From assembly GCA_033964015.1 (NCBI GenBank), contig CM066913.1, positions 27,554,790 through 27,618,789 of the forward strand: a stretch of DNA of 64,000 bases, given 5' to 3'. The stretch's first letter is position 1. Each line of letters opens with the position of its first letter. Both the position numbers and the translations under genes were made by a program. The notes beneath the pieces are model-generated. The model was not told where the DNA came from, ran no database searches, and worked only from the letters and a program-made list of their open reading frames with translations. Shown in pieces: positions 11,738 through 23,312 of the stretch. The DNA comes from Scolanthus callimorphus (taxonomy: Eukaryota > Cnidaria > Anthozoa > Actiniaria > Edwardsiidae).

Positions 11738-12830
11738 TGCCCGGGGTGGGGGGACTCCCCTATTTATGGGGCGGTGGTGCTTGTCAGGAACTTTCAATTT
11801 GACCCCTAAAAGGTACCAACAAGTAATAGCCTGAAATTCAGACGTATTTTCCCCTGCAATTTTCTTTTGTATTTTCTTACGAGGGAAAATACGTCTGAAA
11901 TTCAGGCTCCCAAAACCATTGTTGATTTATTTGCTATAACGGTCCCCTAACAGGTCTGAAAAAAATTATTGTTTTCACTTGGGATTATGCAGGGCATACA
12001 GTAAAACATCATTACTGGGAGTGAATTATGTGGAAAATTTTTGTTGGTGCATAGAAACATATGGCAAATTGTGCCAGAAATTAATAATATGGGGCGTGAA
12101 AAATTCTCTAAAGGTGCAGCATTTGCTGGAAGATGCCAATTTCCTTGGGAGGGGGGACTCCCATATTTTGGGGCGGGGTGCTCATCTGGAACTTTCGATT
12201 TTACCCCAAAGGGTACCAAAGAGGGTGTGGCTTAGTTGTCTGAGGTGAAGATACCGTAGCCCTTGAACAATTTCCATGTCTCGTGGACCCTTTTCGATAT
12301 CCAGATCCTGCTTTTATTGTGTTCCCAAGCCATTTTGGCGTAAGGACCTTGATTAGGCCTTTCTTGTTGGGCAGCCATCAGTGAAAATGACGCTCGAGTC
12401 TCATTCAATTTAAAACGACAAACAATATTGCATCGACTCCATAATTTGGTCACGATACTAAGGAGATCTCAGGAGAGAATACCCGTTAAGAAATAAGGGT
12501 AGATGGACCCCGAAACAACAAGATTTGAACGGATTCTACCAGCGTAATTCCTCCCTCTCACAGCCATCGTTCCGGCCCGGACCAAAGTGATCAAAATTCG
12601 CACGTGCGCGTACCGTGACAGTCCCGCTTTTAGGCTACTAACACGTATGATATTGATAAAACCATTGTTGATTTATTTGCTAGAATGGACCCCCAACAGG
12701 TACCTTTCCGGAAAATATTGCAATTTTTCAAATTGTACCCCCTAAAAGGTACCAGAGGCCTGATTTAAACCCTAAAAGGTACGACGAGCACCCCCACCCG
12801 AAAAATAGGGGAGTCCCCTCTGGGAACTGT
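11738..12830. repeat. Cluster of GGGGACTCCC / AAAGGTACC repeat ends
   Basis: Blocks of GGGGACTCCC, GGGGCGG, GGAACTTTC and AAAGGTACCAA occur in forward orientation at about 11748-11812 and 12150-12220, and inverted at 12745-12830. In addition CCATTGTTGATTTATTTGCT recurs directly at about 11917 and 12662. This looks like several copies or halves of one MITE family inserted close together. Confidence 0.6.
11828..11908. mobile_element. 81 bp snap-back MITE, perfect 26 bp arms
   Basis: AGCCTGAAATTCAGACGTAT begins a 26 bp arm (11828-11853) that is perfectly inverted at 11883-11908, leaving a 29 bp loop. Such near-pure hairpins are typical of very short palindromic MITEs. Confidence 0.8.
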
Positions 12831-13504
12831 GCCTCAACCCTAAAGAAATTGCAACATAAGTTTTATTGTGTGATTCCAGAAATTATCCATACCCCTCCCA
12901 CGGAACTGGTTTGAGATGTGAGCCCCCACCTCTCTGGAATTTCCTGTGAAAAATACAGTGATGATATGAGAAATCATATGCTTTGGTAATTAAACCAATC
13001 AGGAATGAGCAAACCTATAGTCCAGGGAATCTATTGCATCTTTAACACAACTGGATAGTACCACAGGGCACAATAGATCATAATGTGATTCCAGAAAAAT
13101 ACCTTTACCTCCCCAATGGAACAGATTTGGAAATTCTTCCAGAGCGGGAATATATGCTTGTTGTAGAATGCACAAACTTGCTAGCTCTAAAGTAACTGGT
13201 AACGTACAGTAGGGAACACCAGGAAATCACTTTCACTCTTAAGGACCTCAGAATACCAGTGGGTTCCAGGGGTTACTAGTACCTCAGGCACTGGAAAGCC
13301 TTGCTAGTGTTTCATTTAACCAGCCCTAATGTACCACAGAATATCAGCACCATGAACTATAAAAAAAAGAAACAAAATCAAACTAGGATATCTAGTACAT
13401 GACAGCCTGAGTTGTTAGATTAGTAAGGCTTAGTAGAGGTCTGGATTGTGAAACACCATGACTGAGGTCTTGAGGTAATATTTAAATGCCCCTTATTCGG
13501 ACTT

Positions 13505-13645
13505 GATCAGGGTCCAGTTGCTCGAAAGTGGTTTAGCACTAATCCAGGATTAATTACCATGGTGACTCGATGGTTTTGTTCAGAACTTAACCTGGTTTAA
13601 ATTTAATCCACCTTTGAACAACCCGCACCAGGATTTCAAAGTCTG
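13505..13645. mobile_element. MITE with GTTGCTCGAAAG ends
   Basis: GGTCCAGTTGCTCGAAAGTGG at the left is matched by the reverse complement of CCACCTTTGAACAACCCGCACC at the right, about 20 of 24 positions. Inner inverted blocks around AATCCAGGATTAATT are also seen. Length is about 140 bp. Confidence 0.65.
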
Positions 13646-14802
13646 CATAACTGATCATTCATTGTTAATGAATTCATTATTCATTAGATACTTTAGCCTA
13701 CATAAAGGAAAACAAAAGTGAAAACATAGCAAATACAGTTTATTGTTGGTGTATAAAAGCCTGAAACTTGCTTTTTCATGTGACAAAGTGAAATTTGATT
13801 AAAAATAATGATATTTGATAAAATAATAACAGTGGATGCAAATCTATAACCCTAGCCGGTAAAAGTAAATCAGAAAATATTTTCAAAATGTGCATGAGCA
13901 TGCCTCCCCCTTACATTGTACTTCGGAATCTTGTTAGGATACCTAAGGCAGTGATTACATGATACTGGTACAAACTCAGAGTGATCTGTGATCCACTCTA
14001 AGTTTGTAGCGGTATTGGCTCTCATAAATTTATTTACATGCATATACATGAAGTCAGTCTTGAAAAAAGTCCAGAGGCTTTGCACACGTTCATTTTGGTT
14101 GCTGACCAGACACGAACAACTTTCGAGTCCGTACCGGTCTCACATAAACACAATCACAAAAGGTGATGATTACACGAGACCAATATCAACCCAGGAGTGA
14201 TCTCAGTAAATACTGGTTTCATGTAATCACTATTACAATCCTATTGAACTTAGCACAGGATGCAAGGTGCAAGGCTCATTGGTGAGAAATGACAGCCATG
14301 CCGCACTCCTGGGACTTTTCAGCAGTGAACATTGTTGTTCGGCAAAAACACAGCAATTTTCCATCCACTAAACTCAGCTTTGAATATTCATTTTATTCTT
14401 TTTTGTGTGTGTATGAGTTGATGTGTGAGCAAGCTGAAGCACACACGCAAAACTTAAGTTTTGGGGGTTTTATTCAGAAAGTCAAAAGTCAAAAATAAAA
14501 TATCCATAATCCATAAAATATAGCATTAATTTACTCTCTTGATTGCATTTAATTAGAATAACTGATCTCACATCTGCAGCCATGCAGCAAAGAGGAACAT
14601 TTTTTTTCTTCAGTGAGAAATTGGTCTGTCACACAAAACCAAAAAGCTCGAAAATAAGCTTAACTTAAAAGCTTACCTGAATATTGCTGCCAAAGCAATG
14701 CACCTTCCGGTATTTCTTTGTCGAGAAAACGAGTCGCAGTACATTGTTCTTTCTCGTATTTAGAGCTTGAGTGACTTGTAATTCACGAGCGTCGATGATA
14801 AT
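13646..14802. other. Intergenic sequence, no feature seen
   Basis: Only short uninformative ORFs were seen. The interval is AT-rich. Confidence 0.4.
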
Positions 14803-15862
14803 ATATAGATTTAGCCACTGGCTAAAAGCGGAGCTCCCGGTTACATATTTTTATAAAAGGGTGCGTTTACCTATCTTGTTGGGCCGTTGCTAGGGAAAAG
14901 TATAAGTCCTGCAAAAGATTAATAATGTGACTTGTCGCGACGTCACTTACTACAGAAAACATTCTTGTTCTCCATTGCCATACTTGCAAATGCAGATTTT
15001 TTTATGTTGCATTTCAAAGAGCTCCATACCGACATACTCCGTATGTTTTCTCGACTGTACCCAAGTTTGTTCACCTAGCGATGTTGCCTTCTCGAGATAT
15101 AGACTTTTCTAGATTAATAACGTCATCGATGACGTCATGTCACGTGATCTTGGTAGTGCACCCCCCTTGCCTCCAAAATAAGTTTACCCAAGTTTGGTCA
15201 CCTAGCGATGTTGCCTTCCTGAGATATTCACTTTTCTAGTTTTGATGACGTCATGTCACGTGACCCTGTTTGTGCACCCACCTTGCCTCCATAATAACTT
15301 TACCCAAGTTTGGTCACCTAGCGATGTTACCTTCTTGAGATATTGACATTTCTAGTTTTGATGACGTCATCGATGACGTCATGTCACGTGACCTTCGTAT
15401 TGCACCCCCCCTGCCTCCAGAATAACTTTACCCAAGTTTGGTCACCTATCGATGTTGCCTTCTTGAGATATTGATTTTTCTAGTTTCGATGACGTCATTC
15501 CGGACGAACGAACGCACAAACAGGAAGTCCATGACAGAATCGTTGGATGCATATACACTTTTTTTTGTTCCTTTTTCTCCTGCATGTAGCTATGGGGCTC
15601 CGCTCGAAAAACAGCGTCCGTTCGCCTTTCGTTGGCCTGAATTTTCATACCGTGAGGCACTGGGGTCTAGGGGCAGGGCAGAAAAGAGCCGGCGCTACTT
15701 AAAGGGCAGCGTAGATCCCCATTAACGAAAAATTTTCGACTAGGTGGGTTACTCTTTATTTTACATTTTTTAATTGATTTTTTTTAACATTTTTTAATTG
15801 ATTTTTTCCCCACGCATTAGCCTATGGGGCTCCACAGGAGTTCCGCTATAAAAGATTTTGTT
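14803..15862 (+). mobile_element. Element A: GGAGC-family member with CRE/E-box repeats
   Basis: The left end is TATAGATTTAGCCACTGGC with hairpin TTTAGCC-ACT-GGCTAAA followed by AGCGGAGCTCCCGG. The right end is GGGGCTCC-ACA-GGAGTTCCGCTATAAA, also a hairpin. The interior has about four units of 115-127 bp, each with TGACGTCAT and CACGTGA followed by a C-run and TTTGGTCACCTAGCG. Near the right end GCTATGGGGCTCC occurs twice (15588 and 15820), so a 220 bp segment may have been inserted in or duplicated at the terminus. No transposase is encoded, so the element is non-autonomous. Its superfamily is unknown; terminal hairpins hint at a Helitron-like mechanism but no Helitron CTRR end was seen. Confidence 0.7.
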
Positions 15863-15869
15863 GCTACCC

Positions 15870-16028
15870 AATAGGCCGTGTTCGAATTACGCTCCAATGC
15901 CTACAAACAATAACCTCAAGTCGAGGCTCTCTTCTGAAATTACTGTAAATGTATTAGAACTTGGAGAAAGCCTCGATTTGAATCTTTTGTCTTGTGAGCA
16001 TTGGAGCGTAATTCGAACCTGGGCTATT
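15870..16028. mobile_element. 159 bp MITE with 31 bp inverted ends
   Basis: AATAGGCCGTGTTCGAATTA at the left and the reverse complement of GTAATTCGAACCTGGGCTATT at the right give about 28 of 31 matching positions. A second inner inverted pair (CAAGTCGAGGCT / AGCCTCGATTTG) extends the stem. Confidence 0.8.
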
Positions 16029-16474
16029 TGAATCGCCAGACGAATATTTGTTATTTTTGTAAATACATGTACTAGCATGCGATCGGTTAGGTTGTGTGTG
16101 AGAAATTGAATGGTATAACTGTGTAGTTGACAGGCTCGGATGATAACAAAAATTATACCTTTTAAAGTGTACTTCATGCAATGAGATTATGGCTGTTTTG
16201 TTATGGTAATTTGCTACACGTTTGTGTTGGACACGTTTGTGTTGGCGTATACGCGTGGAAAGGGCAAATACGATTTAAATACGGTCTGTGTGGACATGCT
16301 TTTTTTTTAACTGAGAAAAAAATCTCCGTTTTCGAAATTATCCAGATAGATCTGGACGAACTTCTATCTAGATCTAATAGCCATTGCAATTAAAAAAAAA
16401 ATTGAGTATTGTCAATTGACAGCTACAAGTGGGAAACCTTTCCAGGACTTCCATCACTGTCTTTCAAGTTTTGA

Positions 16475-17331
16475 CATAAAATTGCAATTTATCCAAAGAT
16501 TATCAAGTCGGTTTGTGTGCACCAAAGCCTACCTCAACTGGCTCAGTCCCTAAAGGACGATTCCCCAGCAGAAAAACTTTACCAGCACCTCCTTTACAAA
16601 TCACGCCAGTGCAGGTAAGCTATAAATACTGGGATCCGTGGTCTCCTGTGGGAACTCGACGGTTTAATCATATTATATAGAGTAATAAACATTAGTACAA
16701 TTTATGTCGCCTTCGGCGACTAATTGTCAAATCATAATCATGACTTGGTCTATTATTTTCTTAAACCCTTAGTGTGAATTTCGGTTTTTATATTTAGGAC
16801 TGTTGGAGAAGAGATCTCCAATGGCATCCATGTGGTCGGATCCTTAGATCGGGTCTGGGAAAACTCCTCTCTTGTCACAGCAGAAGAACGAGAGGAAATA
16901 AAAGCAAGGAAATTGTGGGTGTTCAGAAGAGCTTTGGTTCGCGTGACATGGAACTGCAAAGCAAGTCATATGTGAAGTCAAGAGCCAGGAATAATTTCAC
17001 TGTTCTTTATGAAAAAGGAGAGCAGTTTATGGCTCTTTGATAAAATACATCAAATACGAGGAGATGTGTAAGAAAGCCTCTTGTCTTGCTCTTCAACAAT
17101 GCGACTGCAATGTGGCGTTGAGGTATGTTGCTGTAATAAATAAGCTGAAGAAAGGAAGAGCCCCGTTACTGCAGTATCATGGAATAGATGTAGTTAGTCA
17201 CATTCAGCCTTTCAAGGAAACGAATCGAACTGATCATTCCACTCTTTGCCATAAAAGAGAAGTGCCTAAGAGTTGACGTGGGCTCCCAGGTATTTATCTG
17301 CAAAGTTCCAAATGTGTATGAAAAGGACTGA
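16475..17331 (+). pseudogene. Broken protein-coding remnant, probably transposon-derived
   Basis: Several protein-like stretches follow one another in changing frames. One runs from 16475 to a consensus donor GTAAGC at 16615 (ending ...LYKSRQC). It joins in phase to a block starting after TATTTAG at 16798 (TVGEEISNGIHVVG...) that runs to a stop at 16973. A third, in another frame, covers about 16925-17038 (FGSRDMELQSKSY, then FTVLYEKGEQFMAL). A fourth covers 17061-17220 (EEMCKKASCLALQQCDCNVA...). A last one in a new frame ends with VPNVYEKD and a stop at 17331. The overlap of open frames and the internal shifts suggest a decaying gene. The C-terminal pattern (basic/hydrophobic block, then F-I-C-x-V-P-N) resembles the ends of transposon-encoded proteins in cnidarian genomes, but I cannot name a family. 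Confidence 0.4.
16706..16720. other. Perfect hairpin GTCGCCTTCGGCGAC
   Basis: A 6 bp stem with a TTC loop sits inside the putative intron of the remnant at 16475-17331. Its function is unknown. Confidence 0.5.
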
Positions 17332-19135
17332 GCACCATGAACTGCGGCAATCATGGAAAAAGTACTTTGTTGTACCCTAATCCATGTAATAGAAGTTCAG
17401 TATTTCCTTGTGTAGACGCCTTGCCGCTCCTGCTGCTGTCGTTGTTGACGAATATGTAAAAAAATCCCACTTTGGCCGACGCCATCTTGGACCTTAAAGC
17501 AAAGAGCCAACTGCAAAACAAATTGCTTAAAAAGAAATATGAAATAATAGATAGATGGCAACAATAAAAGATGTGTCAATTAAGTAACACAAGGATAGTG
17601 GTTTGAATGTAATTATGAAAAAAAAACTAACAATAGCATCAAAGCAACAAACAAAAATGAAGTGTAAAAAATGCTGTGACTACTGCCAAAATAAAAGTTT
17701 TTGTGGGGTTCAAAGAGTACAAAGAGTATTTTGAAGAGTCAAAGCTACGACAGGTGAAAACAAAGTACAATGACAAAAACCGGTTCGAGCAAACCGAAAG
17801 AGTAGAGAAGTTTAGCATTTTTTCTCGGTGCCTTAAAATACTTCAATTAACTCAAGACTTGGAGGTTATCTTTGGTGTATATTCAAGAATAATTTACGGA
17901 AGTATCAAAATTTTACATATGAGATTTGTGTCAGAGGCGAAAAGTGTAAGTTTTATAACAAACGGAAGATTTATAATATAATTTCTCAAATTTTGCAGTT
18001 TCCTTGAACACAAGCCAAACAAAATCGGAAGCATTATAAGAAGTGAAAATTGGCTGGTACATTGCCTTGGGTTTGTAGATCATTCGGGCGGCAAGGATTT
18101 CTTAATTCCCCAGATATTAGCCAATATTTTTCAAGGAAATACTTTGCGGCATAAATAACTTTGACATTTTGGAGGCTGAAAAAGTCCGTTCGAGTAACAT
18201 AAAATCGGCCCAATGAATTCTCTCCAAACTTGCTGTGAGTAATGTTAGCTACTCAGGGATTAGTGTGAGGGGTGTCATTTTAAAAGTTTAGGTCGCGCAA
18301 CGCGTCTGATGGCTGCTAATTATAAACAAGGGTGTGGTTATAACGTTGCTCTAGCAAGTCCGATCACAAAAAAAATGCACACTACAATAAAGTTTAAACC
18401 CTCCAGGGTAACCATGTGAAAGGTCAGACTGGTACAGGTTTTTGAGCCTGAACAGCAGGCATACAAAGATTGGGTGTTGAGGGCAGAAAAAATTGTAGGC
18501 AGCCTCCTTAATAGACTTTAAATAAGCCAAATAGAATTAAAATAATTAAAATATATTTTAAATAGGCGTAAGAAACGTTTTCTACTATTTTGAAATCTTA
18601 CAAAAAAGCTTTTAAATAGACATTGACTTTTTTAAATCGTAAAAATAGTTTTAAAATAGTTTTAAAATAGGGTTGTTTTGGTACGGGTTGTACTACCAGA
18701 AACCATGAGAGGAGATAACACTGAGTGAAAGTGGTTAAGTTGTGAGAGGGATTTCTTGAGAACTTTATGTCGCCAAGCTAAAACGTGTGATCATTTGCTC
18801 AGGATATTTTGAATACAGGAATTTAAATACCTCTATTCCGAATTTGAAATTATCTGCTGTATATCAGAACTGTTTATTTGCACCGCTTTGCCCTGTGTAC
18901 ACAACCTAGCTGTAACAATTTACGTCGGTGGTTAAAAAAAAACAAGAAGTCGTTGTGCGTATTGTAATGACGTATTGGCCTGGGTCGAGCTGGTCTGAGT
19001 CATGGAAAAATGACCAAGTATGGAGGGCATTATGTTAGAGAAAACGAAGGTGTTTTCCAGGAAAACAGCATATATGCAACTAATGGCTGATGATGGCTGA
19101 TGATGCCTAGCGTAATAAAAAAAGTAGTCACTCAC
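17332..19135. other. Intergenic or intronic sequence, no feature seen
   Basis: AT-rich sequence with only spurious ORFs. Part may be the intron downstream of the minus-strand exon at 19136-19585, whose donor opens at 19135. Confidence 0.4.
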
Positions 19136-19585
19136 GTTTTGGCGGTTGCTCCTGTTTAATTTCTCTTCTTGAACTCCTTCTGTCATTTCGTTCTTTTTGC
19201 CTTCCTGTTTTACAATTGGGGCTTCCGTCGTAGTTTCCAGGTTGATTTGTTGTTTTTCATCCATAGTTTCCTTTGGTTGATCTTCGATAACGTTGGCGTC
19301 AGCCTTCCCACGAGCCTCTTCATCCTTCATTTCACCTCCTTCTTCTTTGTTGTCGACAGGAATATTTTTCTCAAACGACGTCAGTTTTTCAAGATGTGTA
19401 TTTTCTCCTGTCTTGATGATGACAGTTTTGGCAACAACTTGCTTAGATGCCTGGTATTTGCGTTTACCCTTTACATACCTTGACTGCTGTGGACCATTAT
19501 GTTCTTCAACTACCAAAACGGAGTTTTCTTTCGAAGTTTCTGTTTCAGCTATCTCATCATTTGTATCCTCGAATTCGGATAAATC
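19136..19585 (-). CDS. Internal exon (450 bp) of a gene encoding a charged protein
   Basis: On the minus strand an open frame of exactly 150 codons is bounded by a CTTAG acceptor (before 19585) and a strong GTGAGTGA donor (starting at 19135). Both borders are phase 0. The peptide starts DLSEFEDTNDEIAE, continues through a basic block (KGKRKYQASKQ) and a long Glu/Lys/Gln/Thr-rich segment (KEEGGEMKDEEARGK), and ends NRSNRQN. There are no cysteines, no predicted domain and no membrane segment, so it is probably intrinsically disordered. Beyond the donor the frame continues into AT-rich intron-like sequence. Partner exons were not identified. The gene's identity is unknown; the exon call rests on frame length, splice sites and composition. 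Confidence 0.6.
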
Positions 19586-19969
19586 CTAAGGACATTAGAA
19601 CATGGCGCTAGAGAATATATCCCAACCGAACATAAGGTCATTACAGGAAAATCTCAGAATGATGCCTTGTTAAGTACATCAAGGCCGAGGCCTGAGATTT
19701 CCCTGTAATGATCAGTAGTATAGTAGGTATGGAATTAGCCTGTTTTTTTTAGGGGAATACTAATTAGTGAGGGGGGAATATATAATGAACTTGATGACGT
19801 CATGATCTATGTTTAGCCTTTTTTCCGGTCACGTCACTGTCACGCACGGAAAACTTCTAAGTTCAGATTGGCTTAGCCCACATACACTCTGATTGGTTCA
19901 AAGTACACTCTATTGTTCTCATTGTCTATAAAACAGAGCTGCAGAGGCTCCGGACCACTTCATTTGAGG

Positions 19970-20300
19970 GGGAATATATAATGAGCTATGTAATGACGTC
20001 ACATGAAGAGACCCTCCCCTCCCCATCCATTCTCAAGCAAGGGGGGTACCCCCCTATTTCAAACAAGGGGGTACCCTCCCCCTCCCAGGTACTGCAAACT
20101 AGGGGATACCCTCCCCCTCCCCTATTTCCTCCTCTTTTTTTAAACAAGGGGGTACCCCCCTCCCCATCCTTTTTTTCAAGTAAGGGAGGTACCGTCCCCC
20201 TCCCCCTTCTTTTTTTTAAATCAATTGGGATATCCTCCCCACTCCCCTTCCTAAGACTACTGGGTATCAGGTTAACTATAATTTGGCAGGCGCTAGGCCA
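19970..20300. repeat. GGTACC-centred G/C tract repeats
   Basis: About five copies of a 45-60 bp unit contain runs such as AAGGGGGGTACCCCCC (perfect palindrome near 20040-20055) and CAAGGGGGTACCC, separated by pyrimidine tracts. Strong hairpins or G-quadruplexes are possible. It starts next to AGGGGGGAATATATAATGA, which is also seen at 19768. Confidence 0.7.
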
Positions 20301-20309
20301 CTGGGGGTA

Positions 20310-20575
20310 TCAGGTTATCTCCGGATTAGTAATGACGTCATAGGCCTTTGCCAAATATGGTATAGTGGCTGGCTCGGGTGATGATAACGGGATACTTGGG
20401 GGAGTAGTGTAGGTAGGTGTTGTTACTGGAGGTTCTACAACCACTGGAGGGTTGTGACTTGCTTGGTGCTTCATTCGTAACAATTCGTTTTGAAGCTGCG
20501 TGTATCGTATGACCTTTTCACTTTCACTCATAGTTTGACTGTGAAGTATGTCCACACTCTGGACAAACAGCTTTC
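20310..20575 (-). pseudogene. Inverted, internally deleted copy of the ATPase gene
   Basis: On the minus strand a zinc-finger start (VCPECG, GTTTGTCCAGAGTGTGGA at 20553-20570) runs straight into the C-terminal tail of the plus-strand gene: the segment with ILHSQTMSE and the Pro/Thr-rich run VVVEPPVTTPTYTTPPS. The ATPase middle is missing. The roughly 160 bp tail segment (about 20386-20545) is nearly identical to plus-strand 21548-21713, so the duplication is recent. This copy ends with its own stop after NPEIT at 20310. It is inferred to be a product of inverted duplication plus deletion. Confidence 0.6.
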
Positions 20576-20603
20576 TTTACCATGATGTTCACACTTCAAC
20601 CGT

Positions 20604-21815
20604 TTGCAGGTAAATGGTAACGATTCGGGAAACACTTCTATTTATAATTTTTTTTATAATGTTTGTCCAGAGTGTGGAACAGGATTTTCGCGTCATTATG
20701 ATATGGAGAGACACAAAAAGAAATATCATCCAAACATTGTTACAGGTGAAAAAAGCAAGCCAGAGCCTTCCACACCTTTCAGTTTTGGTGTTCACGAAGC
20801 ATGTGGTCCCTTTCAACTCCAGCATCCTTTTACCTGTGTGGTCGCAGGAATGACCGAAAGTGGAAAAACCGTTTGGGTACAGAAACTACTAGAGCAGGCA
20901 CAAAAAAACAATCTCACCCCCACCCCAACGCATAGTCTGGTGCTATGCTCAGTGGCAACCCGCCTACATCGCTTTAGCCATGTCTATGCCACAAATAGAA
21001 TTTCGTAAAAGGAATTTCAAATGACATTGAGCAAGACTCGTACTTTGACGTGCATATACGAAACCTCATTGTCATTGACGATCAGATGATTGAAACCGGG
21101 AATGACAACAGGATTGCAAACTTATTCACAAAGGGATCCCATCACAGAAATCTGTCAGTGATTTATATCCTACAAAACCTATTTCACCAAGGGAAAGGCA
21201 ATCGAAACATATCCTTTAAACAGCCACTACTTGGTCCTATTCAAGAACCCAAGAGACCAATTGCAAGTGATGACGTTGGCAAAACAAATGTACCCACGCA
21301 ACACGCATTACTTTCTTGACAAGTATGAAGAGGCAGTCAGGAAACCTTTTGGCTACCTGTTTGTTGGCTTATAGCCAGCAACCAACGACAGCTGCAGACT
21401 AAGCACCAATGTCCTTCCTGGGGAAGTGACAGCCATTGAGAAAAAGGATGACGCCGTTGGGAAAGAGCTCCTAAAATTTCTTAGTTATCAGAATATGGAT
21501 ATTTCTCCAGAGAAGCGGCGAATGAGAGAACTACATGACAAAATGGACGACATCCTTCACAGTCAAACTATGAGTGAAGGTGAAAAGATCATACGATACA
21601 CGCAGCTTCAAAACGAATTGTTACGAATGAAGCACCAAGCAAGTCACAACCCTCCAGTGGTTGTAGAACCTCCAGTAACAACACCTACCTACACTACTCC
21701 CCCAAGTATCCCGTTTTTTTCTAGTTCCTCAACTCTCAACGAAAATCGAAAGTACACTTCGCATAAAGTTTCAATAAACCGTATCGTATTCAGAGGTTTT
21801 GAAAGAGTCAGATGA
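20604..21815 (+). pseudogene. Zinc-finger/packaging-type ATPase gene (Polinton or adintovirus-like), broken
   Basis: A C2H2 finger (CPECG...HKKKYH, spacing C-x2-C-x12-H-x4-H, about 20664-20730) is followed by a P-loop (GMTESGKT, about 20850-20873). After a frame change comes a Walker-B-like segment (LIVIDDQM, about 21065-21090) and a conserved-looking stretch RIANLFTKGSHHRN. The frame changes again near 21240-21290, an in-frame TAG lies near 21372, and the gene ends with a coiled, Pro/Thr-rich tail (21426-21720). Frames run 3, 2, 3, so the copy is dead. The P-loop plus IDD pattern fits FtsK/HerA-type DNA-packaging ATPases of Polinton/Maverick-like elements. That assignment is from recall and untested. 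No capsid, protease or polymerase-B gene was seen nearby, so this is a solitary fragment. Confidence 0.55.
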
Positions 21816-22264
21816 AATTATATGCTTCGTTTATTTGGCAAGATATTACCTTGTTTTTCCTTGTTTTCGCTACGATTCTTAAAGAACTATTGTTTCTCCA
21901 AAAAGATTTGCCGCCGGATCAATTATCTAAACTTGCTCAATGCTGTACGCTTATTGTCATGGCTGTTTTTGAGAGTCAATCGTGCAAAGCTGTGTTTCTT
22001 CTAGGAGAATAAGTAGTAACTGAGGTAAAGTTTTCACTTTGGTAAATGATTTTTGGGGTAATATTTTAACACGACATCAAGCGAATGTTTTTTATATTTT
22101 GGTTTCGGAGTCGCGTTTTAAAAATTTAAAACAGCATTTTTGAGTCAGTGTGGAGGCTTTTTGTGTTTTTCTCTGCAAAGAAACCGTCTCTTATAGAGAG
22201 ATTCTGAACCGGCCAAGAAATTGTGCCATCTGAATGGCCCGCGGGTACTTATTTGTGCAGCAAA
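21816..22264. other. Intergenic sequence, no feature seen
   Basis: Short overlapping ORFs only; nothing supported. Confidence 0.4.
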
Positions 22265-22481
22265 ACATATTTTGCAAAGCCAGTTATTGGCTCTCAACTT
22301 TATCTAATCGCCCCACCATTTTGCAATCCTACTGACCAATGCTTCTATTTTATAATAAATGAAACGAATTTACGATTACAATTACTAAACTGGCGCAAAA
22401 TGCTTGAAACAAAACCCCCATTTCTACTTTTTCGTGATTTTTCAAAACTTTGTGCATACACCTAATCCAAAAAAGCATATT

Positions 22482-22629
22482 GCATACACCTAATCCAAAA
22501 AAAGTTGCTTTGGTGTTTGGTCTTTGATCTTTCAATTATAGCGCGAAACAATCGAATTCTTTGCTTCAGTGACCACGAAACAAAGGCGACCAATGACCAA
22601 AGCAACCTTTTCTGAATTAGGTGTATACG
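22482..22629. mobile_element. MITE with CACCTAATCCA ends
   Basis: GCATACACCTAATCCAAAAA plus AAGTTGCTTTGGTGTTTGGTC at the left is mirrored by GACCAATGACCAAAGCAACC and TGAATTAGGTGTATAC at the right, about 40 bp arms. A partial second copy of the left end (GCATACACCTAATCC) lies just upstream at 22454. Confidence 0.7.
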
Positions 22630-23170
22630 AAGTCCCTAGCTATTCTACTTCCATTAAGCAAAATTAGGTACTCTCCATTGAAAAAACAGATAAATATGTC
22701 TCACACATATTTAGCTAATGCCTATAGCTATAAACCGTCGTACTGAAAATTCGCACTCGCCATATAGTAGTCAACTTTTTCACTAAAGGCCAAGACAGAT
22801 TTGATGGAGAACAAGAAACGGCATTTAAAAAAATAAACATCGTTAGGAATGCACACATCTCTTGTAAAACTATTGCGAATAATAGATAACACAAAGCATT
22901 CTCATCATATGTTCGTACCAGGCCATTCTAATCGCCCTTCTGCGAATGCGCCCTTGCTTAGTCCGAGTATTTTGAGACTTTTTGTAAAACGCATTGACTG
23001 CAGCAGGCAAAGGCAGACTGGAAGCAAAATGTTGTTTTTCAGTCCCCCGGGGATTTTTCTTCGTCTCAGTTTCGACAGCACATCATACGCAACATGCTTG
23101 GAAACAAATCCGTCATTTTTAGCTTCTTCGTGATTTTTCCAAAAACTAGCTATTAAGGCTCAGTCTGAGC

Positions 23171-23312
23171 AGGGGCGTAGCCAGGGGGGGGGGCTTTCTC
23201 GGGAGATTTTCCCATACATTTACTGTATTTGCTTGAGAAAATTTGAACATTTTCGTCCAATGTTTTCACTATCGGCCCCCCCCTTCAGAAATTCCTGGCT
23301 ACGCTGCTGCTG
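23171..23312. mobile_element. MITE with CAGGGGCGTAGCCAGG ends
   Basis: CAGGGGCGTAGCCAGG at the left is matched by CCTGGCTACGCTGCTG at the right, and inner G-run and C-run are also mirrored. The CAGNGGCGTAGC terminus is well known from hAT-type MITEs across animals. CTGAG flanks both sides, a possible part of the target duplication. Confidence 0.75.

Noticed and set aside
14803..15862. Helitron assignment for the GGAGC family
   Set aside because: Terminal hairpins fit, but no CTRR 3' end, no TC 5' end and no Rep/helicase gene was seen, so the class is left open.
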